NCBI RefSeq assembly: GCF_000422585.1
Contig: NZ_AUGI01000035.1
Coordinates: 30,950 to 94,949 of the forward strand
From: Hugenholtzia roseola DSM 9546
GTDB taxonomy: Bacteria > Bacteroidota > Bacteroidia > Cytophagales > Bernardetiaceae
Direction of reading: 5' to 3'
Length of the DNA stretch: 64,000 nucleotides
Below are positions 53,964-61,683 of this stretch, one piece after another (the stretch's first letter is position 1; each line of letters begins with the position of its first letter). A model generated the notes under the pieces. That model was not told the DNA's origin. It ran no database searches and saw only the letters and a list, made by a program, of their open reading frames with translations. The translations under genes were made by a program, and so were the position numbers.

Positions 53964-55673
53964 ATGGCATACGCTTTCCAACCTACCTTCGATATTCCCG
54001 AAATTTGCTACCAACATGGCATCACAAAAGCGGTGCTTTGCCCTGGCTCACGCTCTGCACCGCTTACCTTAGCCTTTGCGCGTCATAAGCACATAGAAAC
54101 GTTCCTTTTTTCAGACGAACGGTCGGCGGCTTTTATCGCCTTAGGCATGGCACAAAGTCTGGGCGAAACCGTAGTCTTGGTCTGTACTTCGGGAACAGCA
54201 GCCTATAATTTTGCCCCTGCCGTAGCGGAAGCCTTTTTTCAGAAAATTCCGCTTCTGATACTAACGGCAGACCGCCCCCCCGAATGGATTGCCCAACAAG
54301 ACGGGCAGACCATCTTCCAACAAAACCTATACGGCAAGCACGTAAAGGCATTTTTCCAACTCCCGACCGAACAGACGCACCCCGACGCAATGTGGCAGAT
54401 AGAGCGTCAAGTTTCGGAAGCCCTCAATTTAGCCGCTTCCTACCCGCCTGCCCCTGTGCATCTGAACGTCCCTTTGCGCGAACCTTTCTATCCCAAATCG
54501 CAGACCAAACCTGCCAAGCAAGTACGCATCATAGAAGAATGGAGTGGCGAGCGCGTCTTGCCCGAAGCCCTTTGGAACGAACTCTACGCCCTTTGGAATG
54601 ATGCAAGCCGCAAACTTATCGTAGCAGGGCAAGGTGCAAAAGATGCTGCCCTTTTGGAAGTCTTGAATCAGATAGAAGTGCCTTTGGTGAATGATATTAT
54701 CGGAAATTGTCATCAGGTAAAGAAAGCCATTCGCTATCATGATGCCTTTTTGATGGCGGAGCAGGAATGGGCAGAATTGAAACCCGACTTGCTTATCACC
54801 TTTGGCGGTTCGGTGCTTTCTAAAAATCTCAAACGCTTTCTTCGCAAAATGCGCCCTGCCGCTCATTGGCATATCCAAGCCGAAGGCGAAGTAGCCGACG
54901 TTTTTCAATCCCTAACGCGCATTATTCGCCTCACGCCGCTGGCTTTTTTCGAAAAAGTATTGGCAAAGCAGCGCAAATTTGCCGAAACATATAGAAATTC
55001 CTTCTTTTTAGATAACTGGTACGCGCTTAATGCAGAAATTGCCGACCTCAATACACGCTATTTAGACCCTGCCCATCAGCCACTCTTTTCGGAATTTTCC
55101 GCCGTCAAGACCCTGCTTGCTGCCCTACCCAACACAACGGTCTTGCATCTGGGCAATAGCATGCCTGTGCGTTATGCCAATTTCATCAACCTCGACCCGA
55201 CACAAGAGGTAGAAGTCTTTGCCAATCGTGGCACAAGTGGTATAGATGGCTGCAATAGCACTGCCTTGGGGCATGCCTTAGCCGCCCCCGACCGCCTGCA
55301 TGTCTTGCTTATCGGTGATGTGAGTTTTTTCTATGATAGAAATGCTTTTTGGCACGAACACTTGCCCAAAAACTTGCGCCTTTTGGTCTTAAATAATCAT
55401 GGCTCTGGCATCTTCAAACTCGTCGAGGCAGGCGCACAGCCCGAATGTGATAACTTTTTCGTAGGAAAGCAGCCCTTAAACGCCAAAAAAGCCGCCAAAG
55501 AATACGGTTTTGAATACGAAAGAGTGAAAACAGAGGCAGAATTGGCTGAAGCCCTACCCGATTTCTTCAAAAAGAGCAAAGTCCCCAAAATCTTAGAAGT
55601 GGAAGTTGCCCTCGAAGATAGCCTACAAGTGTTTCAAGACTACAAAAAAGCGGTTTTGACTATCAATAGGTAG
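53964..55673 (+). CDS. menD: 2-succinyl-5-enolpyruvyl-6-hydroxy-3-cyclohexene-1-carboxylate synthase
   Basis: 569 aa. It is a thiamine-diphosphate enzyme. The N-terminal domain (about 1-180) has AVLCPGSRSAPLTLAFARHK, FSDERSAAFIALGMAQSLGE (the catalytic Glu) and LTADRPPEWIAQQDGQTIFQ. A middle domain follows. The C-terminal ThDP domain (about 380-560) has RGTSGIDGCNSTALGHALAA and LLIGDVSFFYDRNAF, then VLNNHGSGIFKLV. It condenses isochorismate with 2-oxoglutarate in menaquinone synthesis. No other men gene is adjacent. bioD follows 40 bp downstream. Confidence 0.96.
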   Translation: MAYAFQPTFDIPEICYQHGITKAVLCPGSRSAPLTLAFARHKHIETFLFSDERSAAFIALGMAQSLGETVVLVCTSGTAAYNFAPAVAEAFFQKIPLLILTADRPPEWIAQQDGQTIFQQNLYGKHVKAFFQLPTEQTHPDAMWQIERQVSEALNLAASYPPAPVHLNVPLREPFYPKSQTKPAKQVRIIEEWSGERVLPEALWNELYALWNDASRKLIVAGQGAKDAALLEVLNQIEVPLVNDIIGNCHQVKKAIRYHDAFLMAEQEWAELKPDLLITFGGSVLSKNLKRFLRKMRPAAHWHIQAEGEVADVFQSLTRIIRLTPLAFFEKVLAKQRKFAETYRNSFFLDNWYALNAEIADLNTRYLDPAHQPLFSEFSAVKTLLAALPNTTVLHLGNSMPVRYANFINLDPTQEVEVFANRGTSGIDGCNSTALGHALAAPDRLHVLLIGDVSFFYDRNAFWHEHLPKNLRLLVLNNHGSGIFKLVEAGAQPECDNFFVGKQPLNAKKAAKEYGFEYERVKTEAELAEALPDFFKKSKVPKILEVEVALEDSLQVFQDYKKAVLTINR

Positions 55674-55713
55674 CCGCAGATGTTTCCCTTTGCAGCATAA
55701 AACCCAAAAAACC

Positions 55714-56331
55714 ATGAAAAAGCGATACTTCGTTACCGCCATAGGAACGGATAGCGGAAAAACATTCTTTTCGGCTATCCTCACAGAGGCATTGCAGGCA
55801 GATTATTGGAAACCTATCCAATCGGGTAGCCCCACCGATAGTAGCCAAATCATCAAATTGCTTTCCAACCCCAAAAGCAAAGTCTTCAAAGAAGCCTACC
55901 AACTCCATCAACCCCTTTCTCCGCATGCCGCCGCCGCCCTTGAAGGGAAAAAAATAGACTTGGCACAAATAGAAATGCCCTTTTTTCAAGATACAATCGT
56001 GATAGAAGGTGCAGGGGGCATATTAGTACCCTTAAACGATACACACTTTGTAATTGATTTAGCTATAAAATTTGAAGCGGATATTATTTTAGTTGCCAAT
56101 CTCTATCTGGGCAGCATCAATCATACCTTACTCTCTGCCGCCGAACTCAAAAGGCGCGGTTTATCCGTCAAAGGTATCGTTTTCAATGGCGAGCGCAATG
56201 CAGAAAGCGAGCGTATCATTTTGCACCATACAGGCTACTCCAAACTTTTGCACTTAGAGCCTGAAAAGGAAGTGAACAAGGCGGTTGTGAAAAGATATGC
56301 GGCTCTTTTGAAAGAAAAACTGATGCCATAG
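55714..56331 (+). CDS. bioD: dethiobiotin synthase
   Basis: 205 aa from the ATG at 55714 (MKKRYFVTAIGTDSGKTFFS). The P-loop GTDSGKTF (about 10-17), DYWKPIQSGS (the K-x-x-x-S segment), YQLHQPLSPHAAAAL and VIEGAGGILVPLND all match BioD. VKGIVFNGERNAES is the nucleotide-base-binding end. It closes the ureido ring of dethiobiotin with ATP and CO2. No other bio genes lie nearby. A composite dispersed repeat begins just after the stop. Confidence 0.95.
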   Translation: MKKRYFVTAIGTDSGKTFFSAILTEALQADYWKPIQSGSPTDSSQIIKLLSNPKSKVFKEAYQLHQPLSPHAAAALEGKKIDLAQIEMPFFQDTIVIEGAGGILVPLNDTHFVIDLAIKFEADIILVANLYLGSINHTLLSAAELKRRGLSVKGIVFNGERNAESERIILHHTGYSKLLHLEPEKEVNKAVVKRYAALLKEKLMP

Positions 56332-56366
56332 TTTTGTAAAAAATATAAAATATTTTGTCTTATTAA

Positions 56367-56770
56367 ATGTTGTTACAACGGTCAGAATGTCAAAAAACGG
56401 GGTTTTGTGTTTCGCGCAAATCTGCTGAACCCCCGCCCTGCCCCAGTAATGTTAAGTTCTGCGAAAAGCCTTGTTTTGTCAAATTAGAAACGAAATAAAA
56501 TTTGGACTTAAACCCTATTTTTAGGTCTGAAAACCCTATTTTATTTCAATCTTGCTGCGGACAAGGCAATGCCTTGTCCCTACATTTGAACCTGTTTTTT
56601 AGAATTTAACATCACTGCGCCCTGCCCTCCCCCCATAGGGGAGGGTTCGAAAACCAAATCATTTTTTTTGCATTTATGCAAAAAAAATGATACCATATCA
56701 AAGCCCCTCCCTTTGGGGGAGGGATTTGGGGTGGGGTGCATTTAAGGCTTCTATCGTTGTAACAACGCCT
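56367..56770. repeat. composite MITE-like repeat block with GTTGTTACAAC ends
   Basis: The block opens with GTTGTTACAAC (56369-56379) and closes with the inverted form GTTGTAACAAC (56756-56766). In order: an inverted piece like the right end of element B (GCTGAACCCCCGCCCTGCCC), an AT-rich dispersed repeat (about 56470-56620) holding GGACAAGGCA / ATGCCTTGTCC (56559-56579), then GC-rich element C (56617-56741, with CCCTCCCCCCATAGGGGAGG and the palindrome around TTTTTTTTGCATTTATGCAA). It fills the gap between bioD and the permease and has no coding frame. Confidence 0.75.
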
Positions 56771-56778
56771 TTTATTGT

Positions 56779-57852
56779 TTGAAAGTTGTGAAATTTTCCT
56801 TTTGGGGCTTGTCTGCCTGTTTGTTTGTAGGCTGTGTCTTACTTTTTGGCATCGACCTTTCCGTTGGAACGGTAGCGATACCCTATGTAGAAGTGGTGCA
56901 TCTCTTTTGGCAGGCTTTGAAGGCTGCTATCTTTTCCGAGGCAGTGGCAGAATCGCATTATCATTGGACAATTTTAAAAGACTTTCGCCTACCCAAAGCC
57001 ATTACCGCAGTATTGGCAGGGGCTGCCCTTTCGGTGAGTGGCTTGCAGATGCAGACTTTTTTCCGCAACCCTTTGGCAGGACCCTTTGTCTTGGGGATTA
57101 GTTCGGGCGCAAGTCTGGGTGTGGCACTGCTGATGCTTTTTGTGGTGGGAAACGGCATTTTTTCTGCTTTTTTTGCCCAACTTTCAGACCTGCCTTATCA
57201 AGATTGGCTCATGGTGGGGGCTGCCTTTATTGGGGCTGCCTTAGTGTTGATGCTCATGATGCTTGCTTCTTTGCGCGTACAAAACAATATGGCACTGCTC
57301 ATTGTGGGTCTGATGTTTGGTAGCATGACTTCGGCTCTCGTCAGTATTTTACAATATGTAGCCGAAGCCGACAAAATTAAGTCTTATTTGGTCTGGACTT
57401 GGGGTAGTTTGGGGCATCTCACTTGGGAAAAGTTGGGCATTTTAGCTCCCCTTATCGGAATCGGACTCTGTTTGGCTTGGCTGATTCACAAGCCCTTAGA
57501 TGCCCTCCTTCTGGGCGAAGCCTACGCCGAAAGTATGGGCATGGGTATCAAGCGCACGCGATTGGCGATTATTCTTATCAATAGTTTGCTGGCAGGTTGT
57601 ATTACGGCGTTTTGTGGTCCTATTAGTTTTATCGGAATTGCGGTGCCGCATTTAGCCAAATTGCTCCTTTCTACCTCCCAACACCGCTACCTCATTCCTA
57701 CCGTAGCCCTCATTGGGGCAATGCTGGTCTTGGGTTGTGATATTTTTGCCACCTTCATTTTACCCGAACAAACCCTACCTATCAATATCGTAACGGCACT
57801 TTTGGGCGCACCCCTCGTGATTTGGGTCATTCTAAGAAAAAGACGACTATAA
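56779..57852 (+). CDS. FecCD/BtuC-type ABC transporter permease
   Basis: Up to 357 aa. No ATG exists at the 5' end: TTG at 56779 or GTG at 56788 (VKFSFWGLSACLF) must be used, and the choice is open. About nine to ten membrane helices are visible. Conserved segments are KDFRLPKAITAVLAGAALSV, SGLQMQTFFRNPLAGPFVLG, GISSGASLGVALLML, AYAESMGMGIKRTRL and FCGPISFIGIAVPHLAKLLL. The end is LPINIVTALLGAPLVIWVIL. It moves iron-siderophore, haem or cobalamin across the inner membrane. The binding protein and ATPase are not in the window. Confidence 0.9.
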   Translation: MKVVKFSFWGLSACLFVGCVLLFGIDLSVGTVAIPYVEVVHLFWQALKAAIFSEAVAESHYHWTILKDFRLPKAITAVLAGAALSVSGLQMQTFFRNPLAGPFVLGISSGASLGVALLMLFVVGNGIFSAFFAQLSDLPYQDWLMVGAAFIGAALVLMLMMLASLRVQNNMALLIVGLMFGSMTSALVSILQYVAEADKIKSYLVWTWGSLGHLTWEKLGILAPLIGIGLCLAWLIHKPLDALLLGEAYAESMGMGIKRTRLAIILINSLLAGCITAFCGPISFIGIAVPHLAKLLLSTSQHRYLIPTVALIGAMLVLGCDIFATFILPEQTLPINIVTALLGAPLVIWVILRKRRL

Positions 57853-57882
57853 CTTTTTTAGTTTTAACTGCCGTCCTCTTTA

Positions 57883-57985
57883 TTCGAAAAAAGAAACACA
57901 GATTTTGCAGATTTTACGGTTTGGCGCGGTTTTGCCTTTAAAATCCGTTTAAAACCTGTTTAATCCGTTCAATCTGTGTTCGAAA
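57883..57985. repeat. imperfect inverted repeat with TTCGAA and AACACAGATT ends
   Basis: TTCGAA and AACACAGATT (57883-57904) are mirrored by AATCTGTGTT and CGAA (57971-57984). The interior shows ATTTTACGG and AATCCGTTT half-sites. It lies between the convergent permease and beta-barrel genes and could fold into a large hairpin. Related AACACAGAT-type repeats are common between genes in this phylum. Confidence 0.55.
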
Positions 57986-57992
57986 AGTTCTC

Positions 57993-58736
57993 TTACTTTT
58001 TAGGTTTAGTCAAATCATAGCGCAAGCTAAAAATCAACGCCATTTTATCGCCGTAAGATTTAGTAGTGCCACTGCCCAAGACTTCGCCATTGATGCTATA
58101 ATTGCCAAAACCTTCGCTTTGCTGCACCAAACCTTTCATATATTCGTAGTTAAGCGAAAAACAGAAACGTTGCCAAAAATAAGCCTCTAAACCTACACCT
58201 GCCTGCAACGCAATGTTTGTTTTGCTAATAATACTCGCCTGATGCGTTTCTAAAAAACTTTCTCCATTGACAGTGCGTGGGTTCTGCCCACTATAAGGAA
58301 TTCCTTGGTAGCGGTTATATTGAAAAGTTGCGCCTGCATAGGGCGAAAGCGCAAAGATATTTTCTTTCAACCAAAAACGTTTTCCCACTTCTAAGGGAAC
58401 AAAAATAGGAGCATACAGACGTGAAGAACCACCAAAACGAAGCGGATTAAAGGCATCTCTATAGTATTTATCCGCACCTACTTCAAAACCTTGTACGTAG
58501 TTGTAATGCGCTTTAATAAAACCTATCCTACCAAACATATCGTTGGCAAAATGATAGGTAGCACGAAGCCCGAACTGACCGCTATTGCGCCCGGGTGTTT
58601 TGAGAACATCACCTTGACTTTCGGCAGAGGCGTATGAGCGAATAATGCCTAATTCTGCCCCTATGCTCCAATTTTGGGCTTGAATTGCAGGAAGCATTGA
58701 AAAGAAAAGAAGAAATGCAAATGCAATTTTTTTCAT
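57993..58736 (-). CDS. outer-membrane beta-barrel protein
   Basis: 247 aa from the ATG at 58736 (MKKIAFAFLLFFSMLPAIQA), a clear signal peptide. Strand-like repeats (SIGAELGIIRSYASAESQGD, GLRATYHFANDMFGRIGFIK, FSLNYEYMKGLVQQSEGFGN) end with the barrel-closing ALIFSLRYDL. It is the second gene of a pair with the 58741 gene, 4 bp apart. It also resembles the beta-barrel at 62060-62830 (both have PLEVGKRFWL/VIPIGIGKNLWL and YEYMKGL/TNYLKGL blocks), so the two are probably paralogues. Ligand unknown. Confidence 0.78.
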   Translation of the reverse strand: MKKIAFAFLLFFSMLPAIQAQNWSIGAELGIIRSYASAESQGDVLKTPGRNSGQFGLRATYHFANDMFGRIGFIKAHYNYVQGFEVGADKYYRDAFNPLRFGGSSRLYAPIFVPLEVGKRFWLKENIFALSPYAGATFQYNRYQGIPYSGQNPRTVNGESFLETHQASIISKTNIALQAGVGLEAYFWQRFCFSLNYEYMKGLVQQSEGFGNYSINGEVLGSGTTKSYGDKMALIFSLRYDLTKPKK

Positions 58737-58740
58737 AAAA

Positions 58741-59487
58741 TTATTTTTTGAATTTAATAAAGCGAATAGGATAAGAAAGTTGTAGAGAAATAGTTGTGCC
58801 ACGTGTGTAGCTATAAGTTTGGTAGGTCTGATTAGTAGTAAAATCCGTCAGCACATAGTTATTGCGATAGATGCGATTCAGACCCTGACGAAAGATAAGC
58901 GAAATGCCGAGCATCTCTTGCTGTGTTTTTTCAGTCAGCAAACGGAACGTCAGACCTGCATGCAAGGCTGCACCCCAACGCTTTTCCACCACTTCTGTAT
59001 AAAAAAGCCAATTTAGCCCCATCTCTGTATCGGTATCTTCTACTTTGGGCTGACGGCGACAGAGCGAAGCCCCAAAAAGAGCGGAAAGTTGGAACAGATT
59101 AGTCTGCATTACCCTGCGAGAAGATTTCCACAAACGCGCCTCTCCTGCTATGTAGTAATGTTCTACAGGATTACGGTAGCCAACAGTAAATCGTTCTGGT
59201 GGAATATGGAAGCCATATCCTTCACGCCCCACTCCCTGATAAATACCCATACTGACCTGATAAATGCTATCTATTTGATAGCCAAGCTCTAAACCAAAGG
59301 TTGGAACTCTAGCAGCATAATTATAGCTATCTCGCTGCAAAGCAGGGTGCGGAGTAGGCTCTTTGATGTGCTGCCAAAAACCCTCTTCCCAACCGATAAT
59401 AGGCTTGATATAAAGCGAAGACCTCGTAATTTGCGCTGCTAAGGGCAGAATAAAGACCCAAAGTAGTAGCACATAGAGATATTTCAT
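58741..59487 (-). CDS. outer-membrane beta-barrel protein
   Basis: 248 aa. The signal peptide MKYLYVLLLWVFILPLAAQ is followed by strands such as FGLELGYQIDSIYQVSMGIY, EHYYIAGEARLWKSS, LSALFGASLCRRQ and the final YTRGTTISLQLSYPIRFIKF. It leads an operon with the barrel gene at 57993-58736. Its promoter belongs to the cassette duplicated at 61 kb and at the window end. A 14-bp perfect stem-loop lies in its leader 23 nt before the start. Function unknown. Confidence 0.75.
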   Translation of the reverse strand: MKYLYVLLLWVFILPLAAQITRSSLYIKPIIGWEEGFWQHIKEPTPHPALQRDSYNYAARVPTFGLELGYQIDSIYQVSMGIYQGVGREGYGFHIPPERFTVGYRNPVEHYYIAGEARLWKSSRRVMQTNLFQLSALFGASLCRRQPKVEDTDTEMGLNWLFYTEVVEKRWGAALHAGLTFRLLTEKTQQEMLGISLIFRQGLNRIYRNNYVLTDFTTNQTYQTYSYTRGTTISLQLSYPIRFIKFKK

Positions 59488-59510
59488 AAATGAATATTAT
59501 TGGGATTTTA

Positions 59511-59543
59511 GCTACTACCTATGACTTTATCATAGGTAGTAGC
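59511..59543 (-). promoter_or_regulatory. leader stem-loop before the beta-barrel operon
   Basis: A perfect 14-bp stem (GCTACTACCTATGA / TCATAGGTAGTAGC) with a 5-nt loop, 23 nt before the ATG at 59487. No T run follows on the minus strand, so it is not a simple terminator. It may affect mRNA stability or translation. Confidence 0.6.
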
Positions 59544-59605
59544 GTGATAAATTTATGGGCGTTTGGTTTTAAAGAGATAAAACGCTTCAAATTTTCAAAA
59601 CGCTG

Positions 59606-59638
59606 CAAAGGTACATACAAAAGAAATGAATGTCCAAA
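59606..59638 (-). promoter_or_regulatory. promoter of the beta-barrel operon
   Basis: Minus-strand TTTG (59635-59638), a 21-nt spacer and TACCTTTG (59606-59613). It would start transcription about 110 nt before the ATG at 59487. Confidence 0.7.
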
Positions 59639-59932
59639 TGTTTGCCTTATTTTTTTCTTAGAATGATACAATTTTGGGGCAGAAAAGTAAAAGCTATTTT
59701 TTGTTTTCTAAGGCTTAAAAGCATTTCTTTATTATTTTAAGGCTCAAAAACAAGGGTTTTTCGCGATTTATTATCGCTATTTTGCATTTTTTCAGTATAT
59801 TATTCTGATATTAAAAAAAATGGTACATTCTACTCCGCTCAATGGTATCCCATAGGCGAAAGTAAAAGATTTGCATTTCCAAAAGAAAAGACAATAGCTA
59901 TTTTAGCTTTCTTACGAAAAACTTACATGAAA

Positions 59933-59959
59933 ACACCCCACCTGCGGTAGGTAGGGTGT
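59933..59959 (-). terminator. terminator of the fulvocin-related/thioredoxin operon
   Basis: An 11-bp stem (ACACCCTACCT / AGGTGGGGTGT on the minus strand, one G-T pair) with a 5-nt loop, followed by TTTTC. It lies 30 bp past the stop at 59989. An identical hairpin is at 62009-62035. Confidence 0.65.
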
Positions 59960-59988
59960 ATGAGTTTATCTCTAAGCCTTCATGGAAG

Positions 59989-60876
59989 TTACTTTGCTGC
60001 GTTTGCCTTTTGGTACATTTCCACAATCCGTTCCTGAAAATAATCTTTAAAAGGAGGGGCGTAGCCTGCAAAATAATCTACAAGTTTGCCATTCTTGTCA
60101 AACATCAGGAAATAAGGATACGATTTCATGCCCAATTCTTCCAGAAAATGGTCGTTGGCATCTATGAAAATTTTATCTTTATTTTTTATGAATTTAAACT
60201 GCAAAATCTTTTCAGGTTTTAAGCGCGTTTCACCCAAAGCCTCATAAAGATAAACATGCTTCAAGTCCAAATTTTCTATAAATGGCTCTAAATCCATGAT
60301 GGAAGCAATGCAAGGACGGCAGGTTTCGTTCCATGTTTCTATCAAAAGGGGCTTTTCTAAGGGCAGTTTTATCGTATCCAAACGCGCATCAAGAAAGGCA
60401 AAATCGCTAAGATTGAGGTCTTCGTTTAGATTGCGCTTATTGATTTCTATTTTATCCAAAGCACTAAGATAGGGGATAGGTTGATAGCCGTCTATATGAT
60501 ACGGATAGAAATAACAAGCAAAAAGCAAAACAACGCCTGTACTTTTCAACTCTATATTTCTAAAAGCCAAAACGATAGCAGTAAGAAGAAAAGCAAATGT
60601 TATTTTATTTACTAACAAAGCCTGCCAAGGCTGTGCCGTAAAGCCTACTATCATATACAAAACGGGACCGACCATCACCCAAAGGTAGGCGTAGCGTGCT
60701 TGCTGGTAGGTTTCTGTTTTTTTGAGTAAATAAAGTGTATAGACAGTAAAAGCGTAGCCCAAAAAAGCCGAAAACTCATTTGTGTTTTCCGACGCACTAA
60801 GCATCGTATAGCCCCAAATCGGAATAAGCGAAAGAGAGTAGAGCAGCAAAAATAGATAGTTGCGAGTGGATTTCAT
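59989..60876 (-). CDS. membrane protein with C-terminal thioredoxin-like domain (CRPC)
   Basis: 295 aa. Five membrane segments occupy about 1-125 (LFLLLYSLSLIPIWGY, AFLGYAFTVYTLYLL, LWVMVGPVLYMIVGF, ITFAFLLTAIVLAF, VVLLFACYFY). A periplasmic thioredoxin-like domain (about 165-290) follows, with the redox site CRPC in ETWNETCRPCIAS (near 184-187) and the cis-Pro loop MKSYPYFLMFDKNGKLVDYF. It resembles MauE/DoxX-TlpA fusions that form or shuffle disulfides. The fulvocin-related gene with a six-Cys tail is 75 bp upstream, which suggests it helps oxidise that protein. Confidence 0.8.
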   Translation of the reverse strand: MKSTRNYLFLLLYSLSLIPIWGYTMLSASENTNEFSAFLGYAFTVYTLYLLKKTETYQQARYAYLWVMVGPVLYMIVGFTAQPWQALLVNKITFAFLLTAIVLAFRNIELKSTGVVLLFACYFYPYHIDGYQPIPYLSALDKIEINKRNLNEDLNLSDFAFLDARLDTIKLPLEKPLLIETWNETCRPCIASIMDLEPFIENLDLKHVYLYEALGETRLKPEKILQFKFIKNKDKIFIDANDHFLEELGMKSYPYFLMFDKNGKLVDYFAGYAPPFKDYFQERIVEMYQKANAAK

Positions 60877-60895
60877 GTGGTAGTGTTAAATTTTA

Positions 60896-60935
60896 TTTAG
60901 AGTTTAGTCTGTTTAAAAACACACTAAACTCTAAA
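60896..60935 (-). promoter_or_regulatory. intercistronic stem-loop
   Basis: A 13-bp perfect stem (TTTAGAGTTTAGT / ACTAAACTCTAAA) with a 14-nt loop between the fulvocin-related and thioredoxin-like genes. It may attenuate transcription or protect the upstream message; the T-rich tail is weak. Confidence 0.55.
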
Positions 60936-60951
60936 TATTTTCGTATTTAAA

Positions 60952-61626
60952 TTAGCGTGGAAAGTCTGTTTCTGTGCAAGGGGACATCCAGAGTAGCCCA
61001 CAGCCGTCTTTTGTAGGCTTACAGTTTGTATGTGTATCAGCACCTGTCCAACCGCACGTCCATTTACAATCACAATTCATGAGTCCTCCTTGTGCAGCTT
61101 GCGCCTTTTGACTATTGGTGCTGTTCTCTCTCACCTGCTCAAATTCTTTTTGTATACCTGTCAAAAATTGAACATCATATTCAACTTTATTAGTATCAAA
61201 ACTTTCATTGTAATCATCTAATGACATAAACATTTGTATAAAATCATTTTTAGGCGTTATTTTTAACAAAGAAACAATAACTGTCTCTACCTCTTTGCTA
61301 TGCCAATCTGTATCTTGTTTTGCAGTGCCTAACAAGTCTATTAGCTCTAATAACAGAGTATTATGCCTTTCAGATAAATTTCTGTTTTCAACTTGCTTAA
61401 TTTTATTTATCCAAACAGCTTTTTTTTCACTAAAAGATAGTTTAGAATACTCTTCTTTGATTTCATGCTTGCTTTTAAGCATCACAAGGCTTACCCTTTT
61501 GTTTTCTAATCCTATTTGAGTTATCTCGTCGTTTGCTTCTTCTGGTGAGCAGCTCACAAGAAGAAATGAGAGAAGGAGCATCAAGCTAATGCCCTGGATT
61601 TGAGATTTGAGATTTGAGATTCTCAT
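60952..61626 (-). CDS. bacteriocin fulvocin C-related lipoprotein
   Basis: 224 aa from the ATG at 61626. The lipobox FLLVSCSPEE places the lipid cysteine at residue 26. A helical middle (about 45-165, SKLSFSEKKAVWINKIKQVE, RHNTLLLELIDLLG) is followed by a cysteine-rich tail with six Cys in about 185-218 (NCDCKWTCGW, CKPTKDGCGLLWMSPCTE). The W-x-x-K block plus CGxLWxxxC ending is what is called the fulvocin C-related family in Bacteroidota. Fulvocin C itself is a disulfide-rich myxobacterial bacteriocin. Whether this tail is a toxin is not known. A thioredoxin-like membrane protein follows. Confidence 0.75.
   Translation of the reverse strand: MRISNLKSQIQGISLMLLLSFLLVSCSPEEANDEITQIGLENKRVSLVMLKSKHEIKEEYSKLSFSEKKAVWINKIKQVENRNLSERHNTLLLELIDLLGTAKQDTDWHSKEVETVIVSLLKITPKNDFIQMFMSLDDYNESFDTNKVEYDVQFLTGIQKEFEQVRENSTNSQKAQAAQGGLMNCDCKWTCGWTGADTHTNCKPTKDGCGLLWMSPCTETDFPR
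61604..61625 (-). repeat. 7-bp tandem repeat in the lipoprotein leader (three units)
   Basis: GAGATTT-type units (plus strand) occur three times here and twice in the copy at 63909-63922. The extra unit moves the ATG at 61626 into frame and the ATG at 61663 out of frame. Confidence 0.85.
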
Positions 61627-61683
61627 GTTTGTCTGAATTTAAGGATTTGGAATAAGAAAACATCTTACACTTGTAAGGTGCTG

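Larger units (their letters stand above)
59601..59959 (-). repeat. duplicated terminator-spacer-promoter cassette, copy 1
   Basis: About 359 bp, nearly identical to 61682-62035 apart from a few substitutions and small indels. It runs, on the minus strand, from a terminator hairpin (59933-59959) through an AT-rich spacer to a TACCTTTG promoter (59606-59638). Shared spots include CGCTCAATGGTATCCCATAG and TCGCGATTTATTATCGC. The spacer has no plausible gene. A third copy begins at 63983. Confidence 0.85.

Noticed and set aside
55714..57852. Possible biotin or cobalamin gene cluster from bioD and the FecCD-type permease
   Set aside because: They are separated by a 400-bp repeat block, and no other genes of either pathway are adjacent.
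59640..59930. Small gene inside the duplicated spacer
   Set aside because: No frame of useful length survives in both copies; indels of non-multiple-of-three size argue against coding.
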